Source of the DNA: Paenibacillus wynnii
Lineage (GTDB): Bacteria > Bacillota > Bacilli > Paenibacillales > Paenibacillaceae
Direction of reading: 5' to 3'
DNA: 64,000 nucleotides
NCBI RefSeq assembly: GCF_000757885.1
Contig: NZ_JQCR01000003.1
Coordinates: 558,001-622,000 of the forward strand
The position numbers and the translations under genes are program-made. Positions 53,257 through 62,852 of the stretch are shown in pieces. The stretch's first letter is position 1. Each line of letters begins with the position of its first letter. The notes beneath the pieces were generated by a model. It was given only the letters and a program-made list of their open reading frames with translations. It was not told where the DNA came from and did not search any database.

Positions 53257-55035
53257 TTGAGCAAGCGTTCTATAAATGGAACAGACTTTACCGCAATGGT
53301 TTTAGCAGGTGCGGATAAGCTGCAGCAGCATGCTGAGTACGTCAATTCTTTAAATGTCTTTCCGGTCCCAGATGGTGATACGGGAACTAATATGAATTTG
53401 ACGATGACTGCAGGTGCGAATGAATTGAAGAAAATTAATACATCCTCTGTTGGTCAATGTGCTGGTGTCCTCTCTAAAGGTCTTTTAATGGGCGCACGCG
53501 GCAACTCCGGTGTAATACTGTCTCAGTTGTTCAGAGGCTTTAGCCGGTATTCTGCGCAGCATGAAGAGCTTAGTACAGTACAATTTGCAGCAGCATTGCA
53601 AACAGGAGTAGATACCGCTTATAAAGCAGTTGTTAAACCGGTAGAAGGAACTATTCTTACCGTTGCCAAAGAAGCTGCAAGACATGCTGTTTATTATGCC
53701 CGCCGTACAAGCGATGTTACTGAGCTGATGACAGAAGTGTTGACGAAGGCTAAAGAAGCATTAGCGAACACACCTGAGCTTTTGCCTGTGCTTAAGCAAG
53801 TAGGTGTTGTTGACTCTGGAGGGCAAGGCCTGGTTTATATCTACGAAGGCTTCCACCAGTACCTGACGAACGGTAACCATGCCGTTAGCACCCCATCACA
53901 GGGACAAGCCGTTCCAGTGAAGACTGTGCCCGTTTCCGTATTAACGAAAACGGATCTTGCCTTAACAACGGTACAGACTACTGCACAATCTCAGCTGTCT
54001 ACGGAAGACATTGAATTCTTATACGATATGGAATTTTTCATTAATCGTCACCTAGGCGGAACCGCTGTAGCGGATTTTGATGAGGATGCATTTCGGAAAG
54101 CGTTATCAGTTAATGGCGATTCCATCATCGTTATTTCAGACGATGAGACCATTAAAGTGCATGTACATTCCAAAGCTCCCGGTGAGGTCCTTAATCTGGC
54201 CTTGAAATTCGGAGAGATCACACAAATCCATATTTTAAATATGCGAGAACAGCATCGCGACTTACTTACGGCAGGAATGGATATTGCTCCAATGCCGGAG
54301 GTTTTTGCAGATATTCCTAAGGAGATAAGCAGTATTCAATCTCCAGCGGTACCCCCGGCGGACGATTTGGCTCCCTTTGGATTCATAGCGGTATCATCCG
54401 GTAAGGGGATAGCTGATATTTTCAAAAGTCTTGGAGTAGATGCCGTCCTGGCAGGAGGCCAGACTATGAACCCGAGCACAGAGGATTTCGTAAATGCGAT
54501 CTCTTCTATATCTGCGAAGCATGTTTATATCCTGCCTAACAACTCTAACATTATTTTGGCTGCACAGCAGGCCAAGGAACTGTTGGAAGGTGAACGTGAT
54601 ATTACAGTGATCCCTAGCAAGAGTATTCCTCAAGGAATCGCGGCCGCCTTTGCTTTTCAGGAAGAGGATGCAGTCGAGAGTAATACTGAGAACATGCTCG
54701 AGGCTATCTCCCAAGTTAAATCGGGCCAAGTGACCCACGCAGTGCGTGATACCAGCTTTGACGAACTAGAAATTAAATCAGGGCAATTTATCGGGATCTC
54801 CAACTCCAAAATTGTCGCCGCAGCGGATGATCTTTTGGCTTCGAGTACAGCTTTATTATCCAATATGATTGAGAATGGCGATGAAATCGTCACGATCTTG
54901 ATTGGTGAAGAAGCGAATGCGGAGGTTACGGAGACTTTGGGTCAGTGGTTGCAAGAGACCTATCCGGATGTGGAAGTTGAAATACATGAGGGCGGCCAAC
55001 CAATCTATTACTATTTATTTTCCGTGGAGCCGTAA
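53257..55035 (+). CDS. fakA: FakA, fatty acid kinase (DAK2/YloV family)
   Basis: This 592-residue protein has an N-terminal DhaL-like kinase domain (about 8-205) with FPVPDGDTGTNM and GARGNSGVILSQLFRGF (nucleotide and Mg sites). A middle domain and a C-terminal domain follow, with VHVHSKAPGEVL and the late SGKGI segment. FakA phosphorylates fatty acids held by a DegV-type FakB protein, so exogenous acids can enter phospholipid. The start is TTG 53257 after AGGAAGGGG. In B. subtilis yloU precedes this gene; it is absent here. A degV gene follows directly. Confidence 0.94.
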   Translation: MSKRSINGTDFTAMVLAGADKLQQHAEYVNSLNVFPVPDGDTGTNMNLTMTAGANELKKINTSSVGQCAGVLSKGLLMGARGNSGVILSQLFRGFSRYSAQHEELSTVQFAAALQTGVDTAYKAVVKPVEGTILTVAKEAARHAVYYARRTSDVTELMTEVLTKAKEALANTPELLPVLKQVGVVDSGGQGLVYIYEGFHQYLTNGNHAVSTPSQGQAVPVKTVPVSVLTKTDLALTTVQTTAQSQLSTEDIEFLYDMEFFINRHLGGTAVADFDEDAFRKALSVNGDSIIVISDDETIKVHVHSKAPGEVLNLALKFGEITQIHILNMREQHRDLLTAGMDIAPMPEVFADIPKEISSIQSPAVPPADDLAPFGFIAVSSGKGIADIFKSLGVDAVLAGGQTMNPSTEDFVNAISSISAKHVYILPNNSNIILAAQQAKELLEGERDITVIPSKSIPQGIAAAFAFQEEDAVESNTENMLEAISQVKSGQVTHAVRDTSFDELEIKSGQFIGISNSKIVAAADDLLASSTALLSNMIENGDEIVTILIGEEANAEVTETLGQWLQETYPDVEVEIHEGGQPIYYYLFSVEP

Positions 55036-55093
55036 CCTGAACTTATTACTCTAAAATATAGCGGTATGTGCAATTAAATGGGGGAGGCAATCT

Positions 55094-55954
55094 ATGAATC
55101 GTACCATAATCGTAACCGATAGTACTTCCGATATCCCGCCAGCAATGGCGGAAGCACTGGGTATTGAGGTAGTCCCATTGACATTAATGTTCGGCGAAGA
55201 AGCTTTCCGGGACAATTTGGATATGACACCAGAGCAGTTTTATGAGCGTCTTCCCCGTTCTCCACAGCTGCCGACTACTTCTCAACCGTCACCGGTAGAG
55301 TATATGAATGTTTACCGGACTATTTTAGAGCGTTATCCGGATAGTTCTATTCTTTCCCTTCATATTTCTTCCGCTCTAAGTGGGACCTACCAATCCGCAA
55401 TGCTGGCTAAATCCATGCTTGAGGAAGAGGGGGAAGGGATAACCGTTGTGGATACCCTTTCTGCGTCCTATGGATTCGGTGTAATGGTAACTCACGCGGC
55501 CAGATTATCTGCAGAGGGTAAATCAGTTCCTGAAATTCTGGAATCCGTAGAAAAGCTGCGTCTTTCCCGTAAATTGTACTTTTTGGTGGATACCTTGGAG
55601 TATCTTCAAAAGGGAGGCAGGATCGGTAAAGCATCTGCTGTACTGGGTACATTACTGAATATCAAACCGATTCTCTCGATTGACTCCGAAGGTGTTATTT
55701 ATGCGGTTGAGAAGGTCAGAGGACGGAAGAAGGCAGTTGCCCGTATGATCGAGCTGTTCAAGGCAGATCTGCAGGGTGTGAATAAAATTAATGTGGCTGT
55801 GGGTCATACCGCTGAACCGGAGTCCGGCAAGGAATTCCTTAACGAACTGGCGGGGCATTTCACGCTGGAAGAGCAAGTGCTAACCAACATAGGTCCTGTG
55901 GTTGGCAGCCATGTCGGAAACGGAACTTTAGCCGTATTCATCTGGCCCGCATAA
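55094..55954 (+). CDS. DegV-family fatty-acid-binding protein (FakB type)
   Basis: This 286-residue DegV fold starts IIVTDSTSDIPPAMAEALGI. It has LPTTSQPSPVEYMNVY, SSALSGTYQSA and LQKGGRIGKASAVLGTLLNIKPIL, which line the lipid pocket and bind the carboxylate. The protein presents fatty acids to FakA. GGGGGAGG precedes ATG 55094, 58 bases after fakA, so the pair probably forms one unit. In B. subtilis the sdaAB-sdaAA genes occupy this position. Confidence 0.92.
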   Translation: MNRTIIVTDSTSDIPPAMAEALGIEVVPLTLMFGEEAFRDNLDMTPEQFYERLPRSPQLPTTSQPSPVEYMNVYRTILERYPDSSILSLHISSALSGTYQSAMLAKSMLEEEGEGITVVDTLSASYGFGVMVTHAARLSAEGKSVPEILESVEKLRLSRKLYFLVDTLEYLQKGGRIGKASAVLGTLLNIKPILSIDSEGVIYAVEKVRGRKKAVARMIELFKADLQGVNKINVAVGHTAEPESGKEFLNELAGHFTLEEQVLTNIGPVVGSHVGNGTLAVFIWPA

Positions 55955-55966
55955 TGAGGGATGAAC

Positions 55967-58018
55967 ATGACACAGTCTTTAGATAAAATTGAAGTTAAGA
56001 AAATAACTGGCGTGAGCGCTCAAAAGCAAGGCGAGCTCCACGCCTTTGGCGTTTCTACAGTGAAGGATTTGCTGGAATATTATCCGTTTCGCTATGAGGA
56101 TTATCGACCTCGAACGTTAAGTGAGGTGAAGCATGGGGATAAAGTGACGCTGGAGACCAAAGTAATCGGCATCCCTGTGCTGCAGCGGTTCGGTGGCAAA
56201 TCACGTCTTAGCTGCAAAATGGTGGCGGAGCCATGGATGTTCACTGCCACCTGGTTCAACCGTCAATATGTACGGGAGCAGTTGACTATAGGCCGGGAGA
56301 TTGTTCTTACAGGCAAGTGGGATCAGAAGCGAAATCAAATTACAGTAACCGATTATGAATTTCCTGACCGAGGTGAAGGGAAGACGGGGACACTGCAACC
56401 TGTATATTCTGTGGGTGCCAAGATTACGCAGTCATGGATTAGAAAAGTTATTCATCAGGCCTTGCAGCAGTTCGGCGACCTAATCCCGGAAATTTTACCC
56501 CAATTGATTCTGAGGAAATACGATTTCATGCCCCGGAAACGGGCAATCGCTACGATTCATAAGCCTGAGGACAGTCAGGAAGGGCAGCAGGGGCGGCGGC
56601 GCATGGTATACGAAGAATTGTTCCTTTTTCAATTAAAGGTCCAAGCCTTTCGTGTACTAAATCGCGGACGAATGGACGGAGTAGTTCACACCACGGATAA
56701 CGCCACGATCCGACAATTTGTCCGCAGTCTTCCATTTGAGCTTACAAATGCCCAGAAATCCGTGGAGCTTGAAATTCTTCATGATATGCGCTCTCCCTAC
56801 TGTATGAATCGGTTATTGCAAGGGGATGTAGGCTCCGGCAAAACTGTTTTGGCTGCCATTGCCTTGTTCACTACAGTCCGCTCAGGGTTTCAGGGTGCTC
56901 TTATGGTTCCAACGGAGATATTAGCTGAACAGCACATGAGGTCTCTTACGAAGATGTTTGAGCCGTTTGAGATTACGGTTGGGTTGTTAACAGGAAGTGT
57001 AAACGGACGTAAACGTAAAGATTTATTAGCTTCACTCCAAATGGGGATGACGGATATTGTGGTAGGAACCCATGCCTTGATCCAGGAGGATGTCTTCTTT
57101 CGGAGTCTTGGGATGGTTGTGACGGATGAGCAGCATCGATTCGGAGTGAATCAACGCGGTGTATTGCGCCGTAAAGGCTACAACCCCGATGTACTTACGA
57201 TGACAGCCACCCCTATTCCGCGTACACTGGCGATTACCGTATTTGGTGATATGGATGTGTCTACGCTGTCGGAGCGCCCCAAAGGGCGTGTACCCATTAC
57301 TACCTACTGGGTGAAGCATGACCTTTTGGAGAGAGTACTGAAGCTAATTAGACGTGAGGTAGACCAAGGGCGGCAGGCCTATCTCATTTGTCCCCTCATT
57401 GAAGAGTCGGACAAGTTGGATGTTCAGAATGTTATTGATCTGCATATTCAGATGAGTCAGGCCTTTCCGGATTTTAAAGTTGGGTTATTGCATGGACGGA
57501 TGACACCGGGTGAAAAGGATGAGGTTATGCGCGCGTTCTATAGCAATGATCTGCAATTGCTGGTCTCCACAACGGTTGTAGAGGTGGGTGTTGACGTTCC
57601 GAATGCTACACTGATGGTAATCATGGATGCGGATCGTTTCGGCTTGTCACAGCTGCATCAGCTGCGTGGGCGGGTAGGCAGAGGAGTCCACGCCTCTTTT
57701 TGTGTACTGGTTGCTGATCCGAAGTCTGAAATTGGGCGGGAACGGATGAGCGCTATGACAGAAACGGATGACGGATTCGAAGTCTCGCGGAGGGATTTGG
57801 AGCTGCGTGGACCTGGAGATTTCTTCGGGACGAAGCAGAGCGGATTGCCGGAGTTCCGCTTGGCGGACATGACTGCAGACTTCGATGTTCTGGAACAAGC
57901 AAGGGACGATGCGGCCGAGCTGCTGAAGGATGCTCAGTTCTGGACTTCTCCTGATTTCGCTCCATTACGGAGTTATCTTCAGGGCGAGCAGATTTTCCAA
58001 GGGGATTTAATTGATTAA
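55967..58018 (+). CDS. recG: RecG, ATP-dependent DNA helicase
   Basis: This 683-residue protein has a wedge domain (OB fold, about 60-150) and helicase domains with Walker A QGDVGSGKT, DEQH in VTDEQHRFGVNQRG and motif VI QLRGRVGRG. A C-terminal TRG region holds DLELRGPGDFFGTKQSG. It regresses stalled forks and processes Holliday junctions. ATG 55961 directly abuts GAGGG, so ATG 55967, six bases away, is the more likely start. Confidence 0.96.
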   Translation: MTQSLDKIEVKKITGVSAQKQGELHAFGVSTVKDLLEYYPFRYEDYRPRTLSEVKHGDKVTLETKVIGIPVLQRFGGKSRLSCKMVAEPWMFTATWFNRQYVREQLTIGREIVLTGKWDQKRNQITVTDYEFPDRGEGKTGTLQPVYSVGAKITQSWIRKVIHQALQQFGDLIPEILPQLILRKYDFMPRKRAIATIHKPEDSQEGQQGRRRMVYEELFLFQLKVQAFRVLNRGRMDGVVHTTDNATIRQFVRSLPFELTNAQKSVELEILHDMRSPYCMNRLLQGDVGSGKTVLAAIALFTTVRSGFQGALMVPTEILAEQHMRSLTKMFEPFEITVGLLTGSVNGRKRKDLLASLQMGMTDIVVGTHALIQEDVFFRSLGMVVTDEQHRFGVNQRGVLRRKGYNPDVLTMTATPIPRTLAITVFGDMDVSTLSERPKGRVPITTYWVKHDLLERVLKLIRREVDQGRQAYLICPLIEESDKLDVQNVIDLHIQMSQAFPDFKVGLLHGRMTPGEKDEVMRAFYSNDLQLLVSTTVVEVGVDVPNATLMVIMDADRFGLSQLHQLRGRVGRGVHASFCVLVADPKSEIGRERMSAMTETDDGFEVSRRDLELRGPGDFFGTKQSGLPEFRLADMTADFDVLEQARDDAAELLKDAQFWTSPDFAPLRSYLQGEQIFQGDLID

Positions 58019-58084
58019 TTAGGCACATGCGGCTCTTCACCAACATATACTAAGCAATATTGGATATGATTGGGGGTGCCGAGC

Positions 58085-58372
58085 TTGAATTATCAGCAAT
58101 TTGGAATCAGCCCGCAGCTCGTAGAACGGATTAAGCTGAAGATGAAGAATCCTGCGATCAAGGAACGTGTTAAGAATATGATCAATGGAATCTCTAAGAA
58201 GGATCTTCAGGACGGTGCGATTGTACGTAGGCTGGTGCGCAATGCAGCAGGTGTGATGAGTGAGAAATTAACATCTACACAAGAAGAACAAATTGTGAAG
58301 TTTATTATTGCTCAGAAAATTGATCCCAATAATACCTTTCATCTTATTCGTCTGTGGGGGATGTTCCGCTAA
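58085..58372 (+). CDS. SpoVIF-like sporulation protein
   Basis: A 95-residue basic helical protein with NYQQFGISPQLVERIKLKMKN near the start and IDPNNTFHLIRLWGMFR at the end. It resembles, from memory, proteins annotated as stage VI sporulation protein F in Paenibacillus, with the LQDGAIVRRLVRNAAGVMSE segment matching the family core. The assignment is moderate. TTG 58085 lies six bases after GGGGGTG; the in-frame TTG 58070 is upstream of that site. In B. subtilis fapR-plsX follow recG; here they do not. Confidence 0.65.
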   Translation: MNYQQFGISPQLVERIKLKMKNPAIKERVKNMINGISKKDLQDGAIVRRLVRNAAGVMSEKLTSTQEEQIVKFIIAQKIDPNNTFHLIRLWGMFR

Positions 58373-58394
58373 GGATTGTATAAGGTACTCATAA

Positions 58395-58436
58395 TAAAAA
58401 AGCGTTCCAGCCCGACAAAGGCAGGAACGCTTTTTT
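58395..58436. terminator. Bidirectional terminator between the SpoVIF-like gene and the NlpC/P60 gene
   Basis: AAAAAAGCGTTCC and GGAACGCTTTTTT pair, with an inner GCC/GGC, around CGACAAA. Confidence 0.88.
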
Positions 58437-58447
58437 AGCCGTTTATT

Positions 58448-59353
58448 TTAATGAATACGCTGCATATGAAGAATTACGTCACTCCAATACCCATTATCCA
58501 AATTACTTATCTGTACTCCGGGTTCACCCCAGGTGTGAATAAACTTGCCGTTTCCGATATAAATGCCGACATGTCCAGGAATCGCATTACTTTTGAACCG
58601 TCCGGGTACGGTGAAGAATATCAGGTCGCCTTGCCGCAGCTCGTTGCGATTGACACGTCTCCCTTGGTTATCCTGATCTTTGGCTAGCCTCGGCAAGTTA
58701 ACACCGAATTTCCGGTACACATGGCGGGTAAATGAAGAGCAGTCAAAGGTCTTGGTATCCTCGTACGGTCCAGCTCCAAATACGTACGGAACACCCATAT
58801 ACCTTTTAGCGTAAGAGACTAATTCATCGGTATTCACGGAAGTTCTACTTTGGATTCGGAAAGACTGAACCTGGTTGTTATTTATAGGCTCTGTAGGGGT
58901 GTCAATCATAACCTCACCGTTGTTTGAATTTATGCTTACCTTAGTTTGCAGAAATTTCGATAACGAGGTGGTCGTCAAATAAATATGACCGTTTCGTCGC
59001 TGTGGGGCTTCCGGTAAGTAGAACTGCTGGCCAAGGGAGTATACTTTCCTCGAAGAAGGACGCATCATGTACATCACATCACTGTAACCGATTTTGGCGT
59101 AACCCCCGTTCGAGGATTCGTCTTTAATACGGTATCCGAGAGAGGCTATAGCTGGTTCAAGCGGAACCCATGTCTTTCCTGTCTGGTCTGTTATTGCAGA
59201 TTTCTCGATATAGCTGGAGGCAGCTGTTCTATACTGGGAATTAGAGTTTGCAGATTGCGGGCTAACGTTTTGAGTGTTGCCGCAAGCCGTACCAGTCGAG
59301 ACAATAGCCGTCAGAATAAGGATAGATTGTAATTTTTGCTGAAAAGATATCAT
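58448..59353 (-). CDS. NlpC/P60 cell-wall endopeptidase, probable lipoprotein
   Basis: This 301-residue protein has a hydrophobic signal (about 9-20) ending in a loose lipobox GTAC (Cys24). A copper amine oxidase N-like/stalk region follows (about 50-155: WVPLEPAIASLGY, YLTTTSLSKFL). The C-terminal NlpC/P60 domain (about 175-300) has the catalytic Cys in FDCSSFTRHVY, His in PGHVGIYIG and a third polar residue near FIHTWG. It cuts gamma-D-Glu-DAP bonds in peptidoglycan. The architecture is common in Paenibacillus. Confidence 0.9.
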   Translation of the reverse strand: MISFQQKLQSILILTAIVSTGTACGNTQNVSPQSANSNSQYRTAASSYIEKSAITDQTGKTWVPLEPAIASLGYRIKDESSNGGYAKIGYSDVMYMMRPSSRKVYSLGQQFYLPEAPQRRNGHIYLTTTSLSKFLQTKVSINSNNGEVMIDTPTEPINNNQVQSFRIQSRTSVNTDELVSYAKRYMGVPYVFGAGPYEDTKTFDCSSFTRHVYRKFGVNLPRLAKDQDNQGRRVNRNELRQGDLIFFTVPGRFKSNAIPGHVGIYIGNGKFIHTWGEPGVQISNLDNGYWSDVILHMQRIH

Positions 59354-59512
59354 GTCACACGCTCCCCTTATAAACTGTAAGTTAAGTGTGTGCAGAGGGC
59401 GTTTTATTATGTATTCAGAGCTAGGTAATGTATGTCAAGGAAATCAACTCTGTTCATATATAAAAAAATGAGATTGTGCTTATTTTGTAAAATATGGCGA
59501 GAACATAAATGA

Positions 59513-59541
59513 TTGACGGATAATCAACCTCCATATAATAT
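59513..59541 (+). promoter_or_regulatory. Probable promoter of the ABC importer operon
   Basis: TTGACG (59513-59518) is followed after 17 bases by TAATAT (59536-59541), or after 15 by a perfect TATAAT (59534-59539). The predicted leader is about 130 bases long. The rest of the gap from 59354 is AT-rich with no gene visible. Confidence 0.55.
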
Positions 59542-59597
59542 TAAGTTTAATAGATTTTCCTAGGCATATGTAAGGTTTGTGGGAGCTTATGCTTTAA

Positions 59598-59617
59598 CGC
59601 TTTTATCTATAAAAGCG
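59598..59617 (+). promoter_or_regulatory. Hairpin in the leader of the ABC importer operon
   Basis: CGCTTTTAT-CT-ATAAAAGCG is a perfect 9-bp inverted repeat inside the predicted 5' leader, 62 bases upstream of the first gene. No T-run follows, so it is not a plain terminator. It may be an operator or part of a folded leader. Confidence 0.4.
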
Positions 59618-59679
59618 ACAATGCTGTGGCGCTACTTCCTATGCACGCGCTGATACCGTAAACGAAAAGGGGTATTATG

Positions 59680-60738
59680 ATGAAAAAGAAAAAAGTCTGG
59701 GCGGGTTTAAGTTTATGTTTGGCACTGATTGCCGCAGGTTGCGGTAATAATTCTGCTACGAATACGAATACAGGTACTGGAACGAACTCAGGAAATGCCG
59801 CTACTGGCAATGCTGAGACGAAATCTTACAAAATTGCCATATCACAATATGTGGAGCATCCTGCACTTGATGCAACCCGAGAAGGGATTCTAGCTGCGTT
59901 AAAGGACGCGGGAATCGTTGAGGGTGAGAATCTTAAAGTGGATTTCGAAAATGCACAAGCCGATGCCACCAACAATCTATCGATCGCCCAGAAAATTGCG
60001 TCTGATGACAATGATCTGGTGCTTGCCATCGCGACACCATCTGCTCAAGCCGTTGTACAATCGATGAAGAACGATACACCGATTCTTTTCGCAGCTGTTA
60101 CGGACCCACTGGATGCCAAGATTGTAAGTGATCTGGAGCACCCTGGCGGTAATGTATCCGGCGCATCGGATACGAATCCTGAAGCCATTACTAGACTGAT
60201 GGATTATATTGCAGCCAACTTTCCTAAGGTAAAGAGACTGGGTCTGGTTATTAATGAGGGCGAACAAAATGCAGTTATCATGGCAGATCAAGCCAAGAAA
60301 GCTCTCGATAAGCATGGAATTGAGTTAGTAAAGGCAGCTATTACGAATACTTCTGAAGTGAAACAGGCCGCCGAATCACTTATTGGCCGAGCAGATGCCT
60401 TGTATATTACTCTGGACAATACAGTAGTTAGCGGAGTAGATACGATCATTCAGACCGCTAATGATAATAAAATCCCATTCTTTGCCAGTGACCGTGATAC
60501 GGTTGAGAAGGGTGCTTTTGCAACAGTTGGATTTAAATACTACGACCATGGATACCAAGTAGGACAAATGGCTGTAGAGATTCTCAAGAATGGTAAAAAA
60601 GTCGGCGATCTAAAAGTTACGATGCAGGAAAAGCTGGACCTTATTCTTAACTTAAAGGCTGCTGCAGCCCAAGGTATTGAAGTAACTGATGCTATGAAGG
60701 CAGATGTTGCGGATCAAACCAATAATATTATTCAATAA
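59680..60738 (+). CDS. ABC importer substrate-binding lipoprotein (TrpX/ABC_sub_bind family)
   Basis: This 352-residue protein has a signal peptide and lipobox LIAAGC (Cys near residue 22), then a Thr/Asn/Gly linker. A two-lobed periplasmic-binding fold follows: ISQYVEHPALDATREGILAAL, LVLAIATPSAQA, PILFAAVTDPLDAKIV, ADALYITLDNTVVSG. This family serves TrpXYZ-type importers, for tryptophan in streptococci; the substrate here is unproven. ATG 59677 and 59680 are both possible; the latter is seven bases from AAAGGGG. Confidence 0.9.
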   Translation: MKKKKVWAGLSLCLALIAAGCGNNSATNTNTGTGTNSGNAATGNAETKSYKIAISQYVEHPALDATREGILAALKDAGIVEGENLKVDFENAQADATNNLSIAQKIASDDNDLVLAIATPSAQAVVQSMKNDTPILFAAVTDPLDAKIVSDLEHPGGNVSGASDTNPEAITRLMDYIAANFPKVKRLGLVINEGEQNAVIMADQAKKALDKHGIELVKAAITNTSEVKQAAESLIGRADALYITLDNTVVSGVDTIIQTANDNKIPFFASDRDTVEKGAFATVGFKYYDHGYQVGQMAVEILKNGKKVGDLKVTMQEKLDLILNLKAAAAQGIEVTDAMKADVADQTNNIIQ

Positions 60739-60809
60739 GACACATTAGAGATGTGAGGGGCGTTTCCTTAAGAGAGCGCTCCTCTGCCGTTTGAGGGAGG
60801 AAGTCACCT

Positions 60810-61739
60810 ATGTCAGAACAAATAATCGGAGCCATTGAACTGGGGCTGTTATTTTCTTTTATGGCTCTAGGCGTGTATATTACATTTCGGATTTTAGATT
60901 TTCCAGATCTAACAGTAGACGGAAGCTACACAACAGGCGGTGCTATAGCTGCTGTAATGATTTCTAATGGTTTCTCACCGTGGCTGGCAACTCTGGCTGC
61001 ATTTGGCGGAGGGATGGCTGCCGGAATGTGTACGGGGCTACTTCACACCAAAGGAAAGATAAACGGCCTCTTGTCAGGAATTTTGATGATGATTGCGCTC
61101 TATTCCATTAATTTACGGATTTTGGGGAAACCTAACGTTTCATTGATGGGAGATAACTCTCTGTTCACTTCGATAAATCCTCTGCTTGTCATGCCTTTTG
61201 TAGTTATTTTCGTGAAGGTACTTATGGATCTCTTCCTGCGAACGGATTTGGGACTCGCACTGCGGGCGACGGGTGATAATGCACGAATGATTCGAAGCTT
61301 TGGAGTAAACACAGATAATACGACTATTCTCGGTATAAGCCTGGCTAACGGAATGGTAGCGCTCTCGGGAGCCCTAATCGCACAGTACATGGCTTTTGCT
61401 GATTCATCTATGGGTATTGGTATGATCGTTATCGGATTGGCTTCTGTGATCATTGGAGAGGCTATCTTTGGAAAAGGGAGTGTGTTCCGCGCAACTCTGG
61501 CGGTTGTACTTGGTTCCATCGTCTATAGGATCGTAGTGGCACTTTCGTTGAGAGTAGACTGGCTAGAGGCTTCCGATCTGAAACTGATTACCGCCATCAT
61601 TGTTATAGTTGCTCTTGTATTCCCTTCTGTACAGAGATTTTTGAAGCTTAAAAGCACGGCTCGGAAGCGCACCATTGAATTGGCTGAACAGGCCCTGAAC
61701 AGCAAGAAGGGGGGGGCTATCGATGCTAAAGCTAGATAA
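60810..61739 (+). CDS. ABC importer permease (TrpY-like, branched-chain type)
   Basis: This 309-residue membrane protein has about eight helices and belongs to the LivH/BPD_transp_2 group. It starts AIELGLLFSFMALGVYITFRILDFPDLTVDGSY, typical of this branch, and has LRATGDNARMIRSFGVN, the coupling loop that contacts the ATPase. GGGAGGAAG precedes ATG 60810. The gene overlaps the ATPase gene by 17 bases. Confidence 0.92.
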   Translation: MSEQIIGAIELGLLFSFMALGVYITFRILDFPDLTVDGSYTTGGAIAAVMISNGFSPWLATLAAFGGGMAAGMCTGLLHTKGKINGLLSGILMMIALYSINLRILGKPNVSLMGDNSLFTSINPLLVMPFVVIFVKVLMDLFLRTDLGLALRATGDNARMIRSFGVNTDNTTILGISLANGMVALSGALIAQYMAFADSSMGIGMIVIGLASVIIGEAIFGKGSVFRATLAVVLGSIVYRIVVALSLRVDWLEASDLKLITAIIVIVALVFPSVQRFLKLKSTARKRTIELAEQALNSKKGGAIDAKAR

Positions 61740-62517
61740 TGTAACCAAGCTCTTTAACCCCGGGACACCCGATGAAAAAATCGCGCTACTGGGCATAGAC
61801 CTCGAACTGCATTCTGGAGATTTCGTTACGATAATTGGAAGCAACGGTGCTGGTAAATCGACTCTGATGAATATCATTTCCGGTGTAATGAAACCAGATC
61901 TGGGTGAAGTCCGGATTGAAGGTAATTCAATAAGCCATTTGGCTGAGTATCAACGAAGCCGCTGGATAGGCCGAGTCTTTCAAGATCCCATGGCTGGGAC
62001 TGCGCCGCATATGACCATTGAAGAGAATCTGGCAATGGCTTATAAGCGAGGCAAAAGCCGGGGGTTGTCCTTTGGAGTTAGTGCATCCAAGCGAAATCTG
62101 TTTCGTGAACAGCTGGAACACTTGGGTATTGGACTAGAGAACCGGCTGCGTGCCAAGGTTGGCCTGCTGTCCGGTGGGGAGAGACAGGCACTAAGCTTGC
62201 TTATGGCCACCTTTACTCAGCCCCAAATCTTGTTGCTGGATGAACATACAGCTGCGCTGGACCCTTCCCGTGCGGAACTGATTACGAAGCTGACAGAAAC
62301 CATTGTCCGAGAGAAGAAATTGACGACCCTTATGGTCACTCATAATATGGAACAGGCTATACGGCTTGGGAACCGCTTGATTATGATGGACAAAGGAAGC
62401 GTGATACTGGATATTGATGAGACCCGTAAGAAGGATCTTACGGTAGAACGTCTTCTCGGTGAATTTGAAGCGATAAGCGGCCACAAGCTGGCAGATGATC
62501 GAATGATGCTTGGCTAG
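61723..62517 (+). CDS. ABC importer ATP-binding protein (TrpZ-like)
   Basis: This 264-residue ATPase has Walker A IGSNGAGKST, Q-loop in RVFQDPMAGTAPHM, signature LLSGGERQALSL, Walker B ILLLDEHTAALDP (the D-x-H form instead of the common DEPT) and the switch His in MVTHNMEQA. It energises the permease encoded just upstream; the ATG lies inside the permease 3' end after GGGGGGG. Confidence 0.93.
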   Translation: MLKLDNVTKLFNPGTPDEKIALLGIDLELHSGDFVTIIGSNGAGKSTLMNIISGVMKPDLGEVRIEGNSISHLAEYQRSRWIGRVFQDPMAGTAPHMTIEENLAMAYKRGKSRGLSFGVSASKRNLFREQLEHLGIGLENRLRAKVGLLSGGERQALSLLMATFTQPQILLLDEHTAALDPSRAELITKLTETIVREKKLTTLMVTHNMEQAIRLGNRLIMMDKGSVILDIDETRKKDLTVERLLGEFEAISGHKLADDRMMLG

Positions 62518-62852
62518 GCTTCTCCAATAAGAGATGACCCGAATAAGGCTTGGATATGTAGTCTGGAACCAGACAGCATATTTAAGTCTTTTTGGTGTAT
62601 ATTCCCAAATACAATTATTATCGTTTATTATATATATGACTCAAAACCAAATCAGTAGTTGACCGTTTGTGAAACAAGCCGCTACGGGTTCGGAGTAATT
62701 GAAATATAGGTTGAAATCGGGCTTTAAAGGCGAACACTACCGTTTCTCCAGAATCCCTCCGACCCTTCGCTCTGTCCGATCATATAGTAAACCTCTGATT
62801 TTTAAGACTGAGCCAAAAAATTTAATTGACATATTAGAAAGTAGAGTGGATT
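62518..62852 (+). other. Intergenic region between the ABC importer and the sensor kinase
   Basis: 335 bases with no supported gene. A small palindrome GTCTG-GAAC-CAGAC (62562-62575) followed 13 bases later by CTTTTT could be a weak terminator of the ABC operon. A TTGACA at 62826-62831 is too close to the kinase start to act as its -35 box. I see no sure promoter. Confidence 0.4.
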
